From contig DMYM01000291.1 in the NCBI GenBank assembly GCA_003483645.1, positions 2,350-15,842 of the forward strand: a DNA stretch of 13,493 bases. Reading direction: 5' to 3'. Every line of letters begins with the position of its first letter. Position 1 is the stretch's first letter. Position numbers and translations under genes: made by a program. This document shows positions 6,882 through 13,493 of the stretch, one piece after another. Origin of the DNA: Verrucomicrobiales bacterium. GTDB lineage: Bacteria > Verrucomicrobiota > Verrucomicrobiia > Verrucomicrobiales > Akkermansiaceae. Under the pieces are notes generated by a model. The model did no database searches and was not told the origin of the DNA. It saw nothing but the letters and a program-made list of their open reading frames with translations.

Positions 6882-6909
6882 TTGACCGGGCCGTCCCTCC
6901 TCCTAAGCT
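6882..6909 (+). promoter_or_regulatory. Possible promoter directly before jag
   Basis: TTGACC (6882-6887) and TAAGCT (6904-6909) are separated by 16 bases. Transcription would then start at or within a few bases of the jag ATG at 6916, implying a leaderless message, consistent with the lack of a Shine-Dalgarno. It also overlaps GC-rich inverted segments after yidC (for example CCCGGCCGGG at 6854-6863). The -10 is weak, so this is tentative. Confidence 0.27.
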
Positions 6910-6915
6910 GTCCCT

Positions 6916-7368
6916 ATGGAAGCTCTCTCCGAAGCTCACCAGATTCTCGAGGCAATGGTCACTCATCTTGGGTATGAGGTGACCATCGAGGAGGAAGAAA
7001 GCGAGGAAGGGGCCTGTCTGCAGGTTCTTACCGAGGAGAGCGATCTCCTCATCGGCAATCACGGGGATCGCCTCGACGACCTGCAGTATCTCGTCAATCG
7101 GATCCTGCAGAAGAAGATGCAGGATCCGCCGCGCATCCGGATCGACTGCGATCATTTCCGCGTGCGCCAGGAGGAAAAACTCATTACCACAGCGCGGGAA
7201 CTGGCCGACAAGGCCAAGGACAGCGGAAAACCCATGAAGATGCGCCCCCTCAATGCCTACCATCGTCGAATCGTGCATAATGCCCTGATCGATGACGATG
7301 AGGTGGAGACCGTTTCGCCGAGGAGCGACGAGCGCCTCAAGCGCATCCTCATTCAGCCAGTCTCCTGA
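6916..7368 (+). CDS. jag: KH-R3H RNA-binding protein (Jag/KhpB family, no Jag_N domain)
   Basis: RNA-binding protein encoded after yidC in many bacteria. The Jag/KhpB family binds RNA and influences cell division and envelope growth in streptococci. Residues 1-80 form a KH domain with the GxxG loop G47-N-H-G50 in LLIGNHGDRLDDLQYLVNRI. Residues about 85-146 are an R3H domain with R117-x3-H121 in the block RPLNAYHRRIVHNAL, ending in RLKRILI. The 150 aa protein lacks the roughly 50-residue Jag_N domain that Firmicute Jag/KhpB proteins carry. The ATG at 6916 is 90 bp after yidC; there is no Shine-Dalgarno, and a possible promoter overlaps the start region. The position completes the conserved rpmH-to-jag order. 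Confidence 0.9.
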   Translation: MEALSEAHQILEAMVTHLGYEVTIEEEESEEGACLQVLTEESDLLIGNHGDRLDDLQYLVNRILQKKMQDPPRIRIDCDHFRVRQEEKLITTARELADKAKDSGKPMKMRPLNAYHRRIVHNALIDDDEVETVSPRSDERLKRILIQPVS

Positions 7369-7381
7369 AGCGTCGAAGTCG

Positions 7382-7411
7382 CTTTTCCGTGGCGGAGCAG
7401 GGACGGAAAAG
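7382..7411. repeat. Perfect 9-bp inverted repeat (hairpin) between jag and thioesterase
   Basis: CTTTTCCGT (7382-7390) and ACGGAAAAG (7403-7411) are exact reverse complements around a 12-base purine-rich loop, and a G-T wobble could extend the stem by one pair. It starts 13 bases after the jag stop and ends 20 bases before the thioesterase ATG. No T-run follows, so it is not a standard intrinsic terminator. It could be a transcript-end stabiliser, a regulatory leader hairpin, or an operator for the downstream pair. Confidence 0.5.
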
Positions 7412-7431
7412 TTGGAGCCTCTCGTAACCGA

Positions 7432-7782
7432 ATGGAAACTCATCGTCTCGTCCTTCCCGAGGATCTCAACCACTATGGATTTCTCTTCGGCGGGCGTCTG
7501 CTGCGCTGGGTCGATGAGGCGAGCTGGATCGCCGCCAGTCTCGACTTTCCGGCCTGTCGCTTTGTCACCATCGGGATGGACGAGGTGGTCTTCCGCCACA
7601 GTGTGCGCGACGGGACGATTCTCTCCATCCGATCCGAGCAACAACAGGTGGGATCGACCTCGGTCACCTATGAAGTGACGGTGTGCCTCGGCAAGGCAGG
7701 CGATGGCGACCCCATCTTCACCACCCGGATCACCTTCGTGAACGTGAATGAGCACGGGGAGAAGGTGATAATCGGGACGTGA
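7432..7782 (+). CDS. Acyl-CoA thioesterase, hotdog fold (YciA/BACH-like)
   Basis: Likely hydrolyses acyl-CoA to free acid and CoA in the cytoplasm. The N-terminal motif LPEDLNHYGFLFGGRLLRWVDEAS at residues 8-31 (a motif region, key residues N13, G16, F19-G-G21 and D28) matches the YciA/BACH hotdog family, where an Asn and the FGG..D stretch form the active site and central helix. The second strand block ends in ITFVNVNEHGEK, a usual C-terminal part of the family. The single hotdog domain of 116 aa is somewhat short (130-160 is common), because the tail after residue 112 is brief. The ATG at 7432 fits the family start; no Shine-Dalgarno is visible. Only 4 bases separate its stop from the next gene, so the two are probably co-translated. 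Substrate length cannot be told from the sequence. Confidence 0.85.
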   Translation: METHRLVLPEDLNHYGFLFGGRLLRWVDEASWIAASLDFPACRFVTIGMDEVVFRHSVRDGTILSIRSEQQQVGSTSVTYEVTVCLGKAGDGDPIFTTRITFVNVNEHGEKVIIGT

Positions 7783-7786
7783 GGCG

Positions 7787-9370
7787 ATGGGTGACTCGTG
7801 CGAAGTCGATATCACCCTCGCTGTCGACAAGGGGGACGATCAGGAGGCCTGGCGCCGGGCGGTGGCCCGGAGGTTGAATCTTCCACCCGCCCGGGTGGCG
7901 AGCGTGGAACTGCTCAAGAGGTCCATCGATGCCCGCAAGGCGCCTGTTCGTTTTCGCCTGCGCCTGCTGGTGGGGATCGATTCTCCGTTACCGCCGGAGG
8001 AACCGGTTCCGCTTTCTTTTCCGGGCCCTTCCCCGCAGGCCAGGCGGGTTGTGATCGTGGGTTGCGGACCCGCAGGAATCTTTGCGGCCCTCCGTTGTAT
8101 TCAACTGGGCCTGTGCCCGGTCATCCTGGAACGGGGTAAGGATGTTTCCGCTCGGCGCTTTGATCTCGCCCCTGTCCTGCGCGAGGGTCGCGTGATCGAG
8201 GATTCGAATTACTGCTATGGTGAGGGCGGGGCGGGCACCTTTTCTGACGGGAAGCTTTATACCCGCGCAACCAAGCGCGGACCAGTGCGCGAGATCTACG
8301 AAACCCTGGTCGCTCATGGGGCTCCCGCAGGGATTCTCACGGAGGCGCATCCCCACATTGGCTCGAATCTTCTCCCGAACGTGGTGAAGGCATTGCGGGA
8401 GACCATCCTGGCTGCGGGGGGTGAGGTGCATTTCCAGAGCAGAGTGGAGGAACTTCTTCTCGACGAGGTCGGATCGCGGCTGGAGGGGGTGGCCACGGCG
8501 GACGGGCGTGAGTTTCGTGGCGAGGGTGTGATCCTTGCGACCGGACATTCGGCCCGGGACATCTACCTCCTTCTGCTGCGACACGACGTGTCCCTGGAAC
8601 AGAAGCCCTTCGCGATGGGAGTGCGTATCGAGCATCCTCAACCGCTCATCGACGGCATCCAGTATCATCTCGACCTCGGCAGGGAACGCCCCGGGGTGCT
8701 ACCCGCTGCCCGCTACCGGCTTGCCACCACGCTGGAGTGTCGCAGCGTGCACTCGTTCTGCATGTGCCCCGGGGGCTTCATCGTGCCCTGTGCCACTGCC
8801 AACGACGAGGTGGTGGTGAACGGCATGTCGCTCTCGCGGCGGGACTCGCCCTACGCCAACAGCGGGATCGTGGTCGGTATCGAGCCTGAAGACACCGTCC
8901 CCTGGCAAGCCGAACACGGAGTGCTGGCTGGCCCGGCCCTGCAACGGGAAGTGGAGAAATCCGCCAAGAAGGCGGGGGGAGGAGGGCAGGTCGCGCCCGC
9001 GCAGCGGTTGGTGGATTTCCTCAGGAAGCGCGAGTCTCAGAATCTGCCCGGGACGAGTTACTTTCCCGGGGTGCGTTCTGCCCGGTTGGAAAAGCTCCTG
9101 CCGGAATTCATCGATCTTCGATTGCGGGAGGGGCTGCGTCGCTTCGGTAAATCGATGAAGGGCTATCTCAGTGAGGAGGCCCTTCTGGTGGGTTTCGAGA
9201 CGCGAAGCAGCTCTCCCGTGCGTATTCCGCGGGACTCCTCAAGCCTGCAACACCCGGGCGTGGCCGGACTCTTTCCCTGTGGCGAAGGTGCGGGTTACGC
9301 CGGAGGGATCGTATCGGCTGCCCTGGACGGACGAAAGTGTGCCGAGGCGGTTGAGAAATTTGTGAGGTAG
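7787..9370 (+). CDS. FAD-dependent oxidoreductase, COG2509-type, substrate unknown
   Basis: Large flavoprotein of the uncharacterised COG2509 family. Residues 1-80 form a small N-terminal alpha/beta domain ending with the typical KRSIDARKAPVRFRL block (44-58). A Rossmann FAD-binding motif VVIVGCGPAGIFAAL follows (G92-x-G94-x-x-G97), with E115 as the probable ribose-binding acid. The family blocks NYCYGEGGAGTFSDGKLYTR and SVHSFCMCPGGFI are readable, and the C-terminal FAD motif GLFPCGEGAGYAGGIVSAA lies near residues 497-515. The 527 aa length is usual for the family. It begins 4 bases after the thioesterase stop, suggesting a two-gene unit, perhaps acting on acyl or isoprenoid intermediates; that link is inference. 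Members have been annotated as dehydrogenases without proof of substrate. It converges with the TetR gene, with only 21 bases between stops. Confidence 0.85.
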   Translation: MGDSCEVDITLAVDKGDDQEAWRRAVARRLNLPPARVASVELLKRSIDARKAPVRFRLRLLVGIDSPLPPEEPVPLSFPGPSPQARRVVIVGCGPAGIFAALRCIQLGLCPVILERGKDVSARRFDLAPVLREGRVIEDSNYCYGEGGAGTFSDGKLYTRATKRGPVREIYETLVAHGAPAGILTEAHPHIGSNLLPNVVKALRETILAAGGEVHFQSRVEELLLDEVGSRLEGVATADGREFRGEGVILATGHSARDIYLLLLRHDVSLEQKPFAMGVRIEHPQPLIDGIQYHLDLGRERPGVLPAARYRLATTLECRSVHSFCMCPGGFIVPCATANDEVVVNGMSLSRRDSPYANSGIVVGIEPEDTVPWQAEHGVLAGPALQREVEKSAKKAGGGGQVAPAQRLVDFLRKRESQNLPGTSYFPGVRSARLEKLLPEFIDLRLREGLRRFGKSMKGYLSEEALLVGFETRSSSPVRIPRDSSSLQHPGVAGLFPCGEGAGYAGGIVSAALDGRKCAEAVEKFVR

Positions 9371-9391
9371 CTTCCGGCATCTCCTTCCCGG

Positions 9392-10012
9392 TTAGGACGG
9401 GACCAGGCTCTCGACGTGGGTTTGAGCGACCTTGATGCAGTTGCGGAAGAAGGCCATTTGCTGGGTCACCTTTCCCACGCTGGCGCTGCCCGCCATGATG
9501 GAGACGAGGAAGGAGGCTTCCGCAGTCGGGTCGATATCCGACCGGACCACTGCAGTTGCCTGGCCACGTTCCAGGGCTTCGGAAATGGCACAATGCCAGG
9601 TGTCGTAGATGGTGCCAAGACGCTCGCGGAACCCTTCGTCGAGGGGAGACATCTCCACCGCGAAATTGCAGATCGGGCAACCGTTGAAGAGAAAGCCAGC
9701 CTTGGGATCCTCCTCCTCGATTCGTTTGAGAAATCGCTTGAGGATGTTGCGCAGTGCCTGAACCGGATCCCCGGCGTCCTGCAGGGGTTCCACCCACCAG
9801 TTCTTGACGGCGGGGGTGAGGAATTCGTCCAGAACCGCATAGCCCAACTCGTTCTTGCCCGCAAAGTGATGGAACAGGGCGCCCTTGGTGATACCGGCCG
9901 CCGTCACGATACGATTGATGCTCCCGCCCTGGAATCCGTGCCGGTAAAACTCGCGGTAGCTGGCTTCCAGCACCTTGCGTCGGGTCCGTTTGGGATCACG
10001 CACGCGGGGCAT
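9392..10012 (-). CDS. TetR-family transcriptional repressor with a CxxC pair
   Basis: DNA-binding regulator of 206 aa. The N-terminal helix-turn-helix is GSINRIVTAAGITKGALFHHF at residues 30-50 (recognition helix around TKGALFHHF), preceded by RTRRKVLEASYREFYRHGF. The C-terminal domain has the block GCPICNFAVEMSPLDEGFRERL starting at 111, resembling TetR_C_11/YxaF-like repressors. C112 and C115 make a CxxC pair in the ligand domain, which could be redox-responsive, but this is inference. It lies on the minus strand downstream of the peptidase gene (107 bp gap) and converges with the FAD oxidoreductase. An inverted repeat just upstream of its ATG may be its operator. Its target could be itself or either neighbour. 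No Shine-Dalgarno is seen. Confidence 0.93.
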   Translation of the reverse strand: MPRVRDPKRTRRKVLEASYREFYRHGFQGGSINRIVTAAGITKGALFHHFAGKNELGYAVLDEFLTPAVKNWWVEPLQDAGDPVQALRNILKRFLKRIEEEDPKAGFLFNGCPICNFAVEMSPLDEGFRERLGTIYDTWHCAISEALERGQATAVVRSDIDPTAEASFLVSIMAGSASVGKVTQQMAFFRNCIKVAQTHVESLVPS

Positions 10013-10029
10013 GGCCGAAAACTTACATA

Positions 10030-10053
10030 CCTCGCGGAATGTTGCAAGCGAGG
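10030..10053. promoter_or_regulatory. Inverted repeat upstream of tetR, candidate operator
   Basis: CCTCGC (10030-10035) and GCGAGG (10048-10053) are perfect 6-bp arms around a 12-base spacer, a 24-bp site in the size range bound by TetR dimers. It lies 18-41 bases upstream of the tetR ATG, where an autorepressor would bind. No good -35/-10 pair is identifiable around it, so the assignment depends on position and symmetry. Confidence 0.4.
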
Positions 10054-10119
10054 CCTCAATCCTATCTGGCGTCCGCCGGCCTGAGGAAGGGCGGGATGGA
10101 ATGGCAGTGGTGCTGTGAC

Positions 10120-12390
10120 TCAGCGCGGTCCCGGGGGCATCTTTTCGTGCAGGAAACGCGTCATGGTCTCGTAAACGTGGCGGCGTGCATTCTTGCCTTC
10201 GTTGATTGAGTGGGTGCCACGTGGATAGGTCATCATGGAAAAGGGCTTGTTGTGCTCGATGAGCTTGTCCACCAGTTTCAGGTAGGTCTGGTAGTGGCAG
10301 TTGTCGTCGGCGGCTCCATGGATGAGGAGAAGGTTCCCCTCAAGGTTCTGCGCGAAGTTGATCGGGGAACCATCGTGGAACGCCTTCCTGTTTTCAGTGG
10401 GCAGGCCCATGTAGCGTTCCTGATAGATGGTGTCGTAGTGCCGCTGGTCCGGGACAGAGGCCACCGCGATGGCGGTCTGGTAGAGGTCGGGGAATTTGAA
10501 GATGGCATTGAGGCTCATGGAGCCGCCACCGCTCCATCCCCAGGAACCCACCCGTTCGGGGTCGAGCCAGGGGCGTGCCCGGAGGACGCTCCGCACCGCG
10601 GCAGCCTGATCACGGGGAGGGCGGATTCCGATCTTGCGGAAGGCCTCGCGACGCCAGATACGCCCGAGGGGAGACCGGCTGCCCCGGTTGTCGAAACTCA
10701 TGATGACATACCCCTGCTGGGCCAGCATGTGATGCCAGAGCCCCCCCCAGCTGTCGCGCACCACCTGTCCGGCCGGTTCGCCGTAGACGTAGACGAGAAG
10801 GGGGTACTTGCGCTTGGGGTCGAGGTCGGGAGGCCTGATGCACCGGGCAGGAAGGCGAATATCCTCCGCGATCTCGACCTGGAAGAACTCGACGGGAGCG
10901 AGTTTGAGAGCGTCCACCCTGCGGTGGAGATCGACGTTGTCCTCCAGGACCTTGATCACCCTGTGATCAGGCAGGCTGATGAGGCTGGTTACCGATGGCG
11001 TATCGGCATCGGAACGGGTCCAGACTGCAAAAGCGCCGGTGGGTGAAATTCGATAAGAGTGCGTTCCGCGCTTCTCCTTCCCGGGAGTCAATCGAGTCAA
11101 CCCTTGGCCGTCGAGGCCGACCCGATAGAGAAAGCGCTGCGCCGGATTGTCCGGAGAGGCGAGAAAGTAGGCCCAGCGTCCGTCCCGGTCGACATGCTGG
11201 AGATCGACATCGAATGCGCCCGGGGTGAGCTTGGTGATTTCCTTTCCGTCCCGGGAGACGCGGTAGAGCTGCTCCCAGCCGTCCCGCTCGCTTGTCCAGG
11301 TGAAGCTCGCTCCCTTCGGGTCCCAGTGGAGGTCGTTGTGCATGACGACCCAGGCAGGGTCGTGCTCCTTGAGGATGGTTCTCGCCGATCCGTCCCGCCG
11401 TTGCGCGAGCATGACGAGTTTTGTGTCCTGGGACCGGTTCAATTGCTGGAGGATCAGCTCAGTGGAGTTGTCCGATCCGGCCCATTCCATGCGTGCAAGG
11501 TAATGTTCGCGGGGATCCCCGGGGACCTGGAGCCAGGTGGTCTTTCCGGTGTCGATCTCAACCACGCCCCCCCGACAGGCAGCGTTCTTCTGTCCCACCT
11601 TGGGATAGCCGAACCTGGTCACCCCGGGGTAGCGGCCGGAGAGGTGGTCCAGGATGGTGTGCCGGCGGACACCGCTCTCGTCAAACTGCCAGTAAGCGAT
11701 GGCGCGGCTGTCGGGGCTCCAGCGGAAACCATCCCGGATCCCCAGTTCTTCCTCATAGACCCAGTCGAAGCGTCCGTTAAAGACCTGGCTGGAGTTGCTG
11801 GTGGTGAGGGTGCGAATCGTGTGATCGGACAGCGATTCCAGGTGAATGTCGGGACCACGGACATAGGCCACGTGCTTTCCGTCCGGGCTGAGCTTGGCAA
11901 ACATGAGGGAGGAAGGATCAGAGTCCTCTCCACCCAGTTGGCGCAGGCTCTTGCTGGTGCGGTTGAGGATCCAGTAATCACCACGGGATTTGCGGCGCCA
12001 GACCCGTTTCGAATTGGTGTAGAGCAGGAGCAGGGAAAGATCGGAAGAAAAGGAGTATCCATCGATGGCCAACGGTTGCTCAGCACCCTCGGGCACCAGG
12101 TCCCCGACGGAGACGAGGAGTTGGGATTGGTCATCCTTTCCGGCGGTTGCAAGCCGGATCTCCTGACTTCCCTTGTGATCACCCTTCTTGATCTTCCTGA
12201 GGAAGGTGTAGCGCCCGCCATCCTCCAGCCAGCGAAGTTCAAATCGTTTCTCCTTGAATTCCTCGGTGCCGTGGATCCGTTCGAGGGTGAGGCGGGAGGC
12301 AGGGGGAAGTCGATCCGCCTCGGTTCGGACCGGGCTGGCGAGCAGTAAGGTCAGGAGCAGCGGTTCCAGTCGAAAAACCCGGGTGTGCAT
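10120..12390 (-). CDS. dpp4: Exported dipeptidyl peptidase IV (S9B prolyl peptidase)
   Basis: Serine peptidase removing X-Pro or X-Ala dipeptides from peptide N-termini, outside the cytoplasm. From the ATG at 12388-12390 it has 756 aa: signal peptide MHTRVFRLEPLLLTLLLAS with a TEA cleavage region, a DPPIV_N beta-propeller, and a C-terminal alpha/beta hydrolase. The substrate N-terminus-binding glutamates are in FDWVYEEEL (E213/E214, like E205/E206 of human DPP4). The catalytic triad is S620 in GWGWSGGGS, D695 in HGAADDN and H727 in PRGTHSI. The residue after the serine is Gly where human DPP4 has Tyr (GWSYGG). An in-frame ATG at 12567 would add 59 non-hydrophobic residues before the signal peptide, so the later start is preferred. 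It is divergent from the lyase gene, and tetR follows it. Confidence 0.92.
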   Translation of the reverse strand: MHTRVFRLEPLLLTLLLASPVRTEADRLPPASRLTLERIHGTEEFKEKRFELRWLEDGGRYTFLRKIKKGDHKGSQEIRLATAGKDDQSQLLVSVGDLVPEGAEQPLAIDGYSFSSDLSLLLLYTNSKRVWRRKSRGDYWILNRTSKSLRQLGGEDSDPSSLMFAKLSPDGKHVAYVRGPDIHLESLSDHTIRTLTTSNSSQVFNGRFDWVYEEELGIRDGFRWSPDSRAIAYWQFDESGVRRHTILDHLSGRYPGVTRFGYPKVGQKNAACRGGVVEIDTGKTTWLQVPGDPREHYLARMEWAGSDNSTELILQQLNRSQDTKLVMLAQRRDGSARTILKEHDPAWVVMHNDLHWDPKGASFTWTSERDGWEQLYRVSRDGKEITKLTPGAFDVDLQHVDRDGRWAYFLASPDNPAQRFLYRVGLDGQGLTRLTPGKEKRGTHSYRISPTGAFAVWTRSDADTPSVTSLISLPDHRVIKVLEDNVDLHRRVDALKLAPVEFFQVEIAEDIRLPARCIRPPDLDPKRKYPLLVYVYGEPAGQVVRDSWGGLWHHMLAQQGYVIMSFDNRGSRSPLGRIWRREAFRKIGIRPPRDQAAAVRSVLRARPWLDPERVGSWGWSGGGSMSLNAIFKFPDLYQTAIAVASVPDQRHYDTIYQERYMGLPTENRKAFHDGSPINFAQNLEGNLLLIHGAADDNCHYQTYLKLVDKLIEHNKPFSMMTYPRGTHSINEGKNARRHVYETMTRFLHEKMPPGPR

Positions 12391-12426
12391 GGCGAATGGG
12401 AGCAGGGGGGAAAGTCGTGCGCACTT

Positions 12427-12460
12427 CCGTTGGAACGGGGCGGGGATTTCACGGGAACGG
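12427..12460. repeat. GGAACGG direct repeats and palindrome upstream of the peptidase gene
   Basis: GGAACGG occurs at 12432-12438 and 12454-12460, 22 bp apart, about two helical turns. The first copy is also part of CCGTT-GG-AACGG (12427-12438), a 12-bp inverted repeat. They lie 37-70 bp upstream of the preferred peptidase start (12390). The spacing suits a regulator binding one face of the DNA, but short GC-rich matches can arise by chance. Confidence 0.3.
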
Positions 12461-12611
12461 AATCTTGTGATGTCCTTTGCCGACGGTTGCTCTGGTTGAA
12501 CAGTTTCCTTCATGGCCGTTTCAGGAGATGCTTGAGTCCAAATGATCCCATGGATGATGGGTTCCATTTCAGTTGCGCCATCATGGGCACTCGATTCGTT
12601 CTCTGAACTTT

Positions 12612-12647
12612 CCTGAGTCAGGTTGGGAGCTTATAGTTCCCCGGAAC
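12612..12647. promoter_or_regulatory. Two palindromes before the lyase gene
   Basis: CCTGA-G-TCAGG (12612-12622) is a perfect palindrome with a single central base. GTTCC-CC-GGAAC (12636-12647) has 5-bp arms, extended imperfectly by outer GCTT..AT and AT..AAGC. A TATAGT at 12632-12637 could be a -10 box with transcription starting just after it, but no good -35 stands 17 bases upstream. They lie 20-55 bases before the lyase ATG in the divergent region and may be operator sites. Confidence 0.35.
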
Positions 12648-12666
12648 AATAAAAGCAGAGATTCAA

Positions 12667-13493
12667 ATGTCACGAGCTACCCTTTCGAGGTGGATGAATT
12701 TTTTCGTTTCATCAGGGGTATTCCTTGGATTCGTTGTGCTGGGCAGTCTGGCCCAGGGCCGGTTCATCCACCCCGGCCTGCTTCACAGCAGATGGGACCT
12801 TGAACGCATTCGAACGGCGGTAGCTGCCAAGAAGGGACCCATATTTGATGGTTTCAAGATTCTGGAGGACAGCCCATACGCCAGGGCGGATTACAGGATG
12901 CGGGGTCCCTTCCCCGAGTGGGGACGGGCTCCCAACATTCGCAAGGGCGAAACGGAAAGCGATGCTCTCGCCGTCTATCAAAACGCACTGATGTGGGCCA
13001 TTACCGGGAAGAAGGCCCATGCGGAGAGAGCGATCCACATCCTGAACTCGTGGGCAGGTTCACTCAAGAAGGTCTCCGGGATAGATGGAGTGTTGGCCTC
13101 CGGCCTGCAGGGGTTCATGTTCGTCAACGCGGCCGAACTCCTGCGCCATACCGACTCGGGCTGGTCCGAGACGGAAGCGAAACGGTGTGGTCAGTGGTTT
13201 CTCGATGTCTGGGATCCGACCATTGAGCACTATGCATACTTCGCCAACGGAAACTGGGAGACTGCTGCCCTGCAGACCCGCATGGCTATCGCGGTTTACT
13301 GCAATGAGAGGCAGATGTTCGAGGAGACGATCCGGTATGCTGTTGCCGGGGCCGGAAACGGCAGTATCCCGCATATGATTGTCTACCCGAGTGGCCAGTG
13401 CCAGGAGACGACCCGGGCCCAGCACTACGTGCAGCTGGGGATTGGCCTGCTGGGTTGTGCCGCGGAGGTTGCCTGGAACCAGGGTGTCGACCT
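12667..13493 (+). CDS. Exported alginate-lyase-family protein, 5' part (runs off right edge)
   Basis: Open from the ATG at 12667 to the window end, 275 codons without a stop. A signal peptide spans residues 1 to about 31 (basic start, hydrophobic 11-27, AQG end). RFIHPGLLHSRWDLERIR at 32-49 is the usual mature N-terminus of alginate_lyase-domain (PF05426-like) proteins in polysaccharide-degrading bacteria. The alpha/alpha-barrel body has NGNWETAALQTRMAIAVY (194-211) and, near the cleft, GQCQETTRAQHYVQLGIG (243-260), with N196, H253 and Y254 as candidate active-site residues. The expected role is beta-elimination of a uronate-containing polysaccharide. The substrate cannot be stated: the family covers alginate and other acidic glycans, and a C-terminal domain may be missing. 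The ATG is bounded by an in-frame TAG at 12634, and there is no strong ribosome binding site. Divergent from the peptidase gene. Confidence 0.8.
   Translation, partial: MSRATLSRWMNFFVSSGVFLGFVVLGSLAQGRFIHPGLLHSRWDLERIRTAVAAKKGPIFDGFKILEDSPYARADYRMRGPFPEWGRAPNIRKGETESDALAVYQNALMWAITGKKAHAERAIHILNSWAGSLKKVSGIDGVLASGLQGFMFVNAAELLRHTDSGWSETEAKRCGQWFLDVWDPTIEHYAYFANGNWETAALQTRMAIAVYCNERQMFEETIRYAVAGAGNGSIPHMIVYPSGQCQETTRAQHYVQLGIGLLGCAAEVAWNQGVD

Noticed and set aside
6841..6890. GC-rich inverted segments after yidC as a terminator
   Set aside because: Several short overlapping CCGGG/CCCGG matches but no single stable stem followed by T residues; common in GC-rich DNA.
6598..7830. 410-codon minus-strand open frame across yidC, jag and thioesterase
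   Set aside because: It spans three sense genes with clear family motifs and has none of its own.
9386..9402. TCCCG/CGGGA hairpin between the converging flavoprotein and tetR genes
   Set aside because: Only five pairs with a 7-base loop, overlapping the tetR end and without a T-run; too weak to call a bidirectional terminator.
11059..12348. 429-codon plus-strand open frame inside the peptidase gene
   Set aside because: Antisense to a gene with intact S9B catalytic and EE motifs; its product resembles no known domain.
12554..12584. ATGATGG / CCATCAT inverted repeat with a 17-base spacer
   Set aside because: Seven-base arms of simple ATG/CAT composition with a long spacer; not above chance expectation enough to call.
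1..13493. tRNA, rRNA, CRISPR, insertion sequences, toxin-antitoxin or defence genes
   Set aside because: Looked for on both strands; no cloverleaf signatures, repeat arrays, transposase motifs or defence-type domains were recognised.

Overview
The window looks like a piece of chromosome from a member of the Verrucomicrobiota. This is inferred from family content and sequence style; no database was searched. The DNA is GC-rich, most genes lack a clear Shine-Dalgarno sequence, and housekeeping genes sit beside exported FG-GAP, S9 peptidase and polysaccharide-lyase proteins. There are no tRNA or rRNA genes, CRISPR arrays or mobile elements.

Layout. (1) 1-560, minus strand: 5' part of an exported FG-GAP/VCBS-repeat protein that runs off the left edge. 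(2) 750-1677, plus strand: cdaA, the membrane diadenylate cyclase that makes c-di-AMP. A 50-codon ORF lies out of frame across its 3' end. It looks like the N-terminal membrane anchor of CdaR/YbbR with no YbbR repeats, and it is the most unusual feature here. (3) 1780-3714, plus strand: isolated bioD and trpB genes without their usual pathway partners. (4) 3897-7368, plus strand: the conserved rpmH-rnpA-yidD-yidC-jag cluster (ribosomal protein L34, RNase P protein, YidD, the YidC insertase, and a KH-R3H RNA-binding protein). A candidate sigma70-type promoter precedes rpmH. This cluster often lies near oriC and dnaA, but I see neither here. (5) 7432-9370, plus strand: a hotdog-fold acyl-CoA thioesterase followed 4 bases later by a COG2509-type FAD-dependent oxidoreductase of unknown substrate. 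A 9-bp perfect inverted repeat lies between jag and the thioesterase. (6) 9392-10012, minus strand: a TetR-family repressor with a CxxC pair in its ligand domain. (7) 10120-12390, minus strand: an exported dipeptidyl peptidase IV (S9B). (8) 12667 to the right edge, plus strand: start of an exported alginate-lyase-family protein, divergent from the peptidase, with several short palindromes in the shared intergenic region.

Functional picture. Regions 2-5 are mostly core functions: second messenger, cofactor and amino-acid synthesis, translation, tRNA processing and membrane-protein insertion. The two ends carry exported proteins that fit degradation of external protein and polysaccharide. No complete novel multigene system is visible. 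The most promising undescribed element is the cdaA/CdaR-anchor overlap, followed by the thioesterase/FAD-oxidoreductase pair and the TetR repressor with its inverted repeat.
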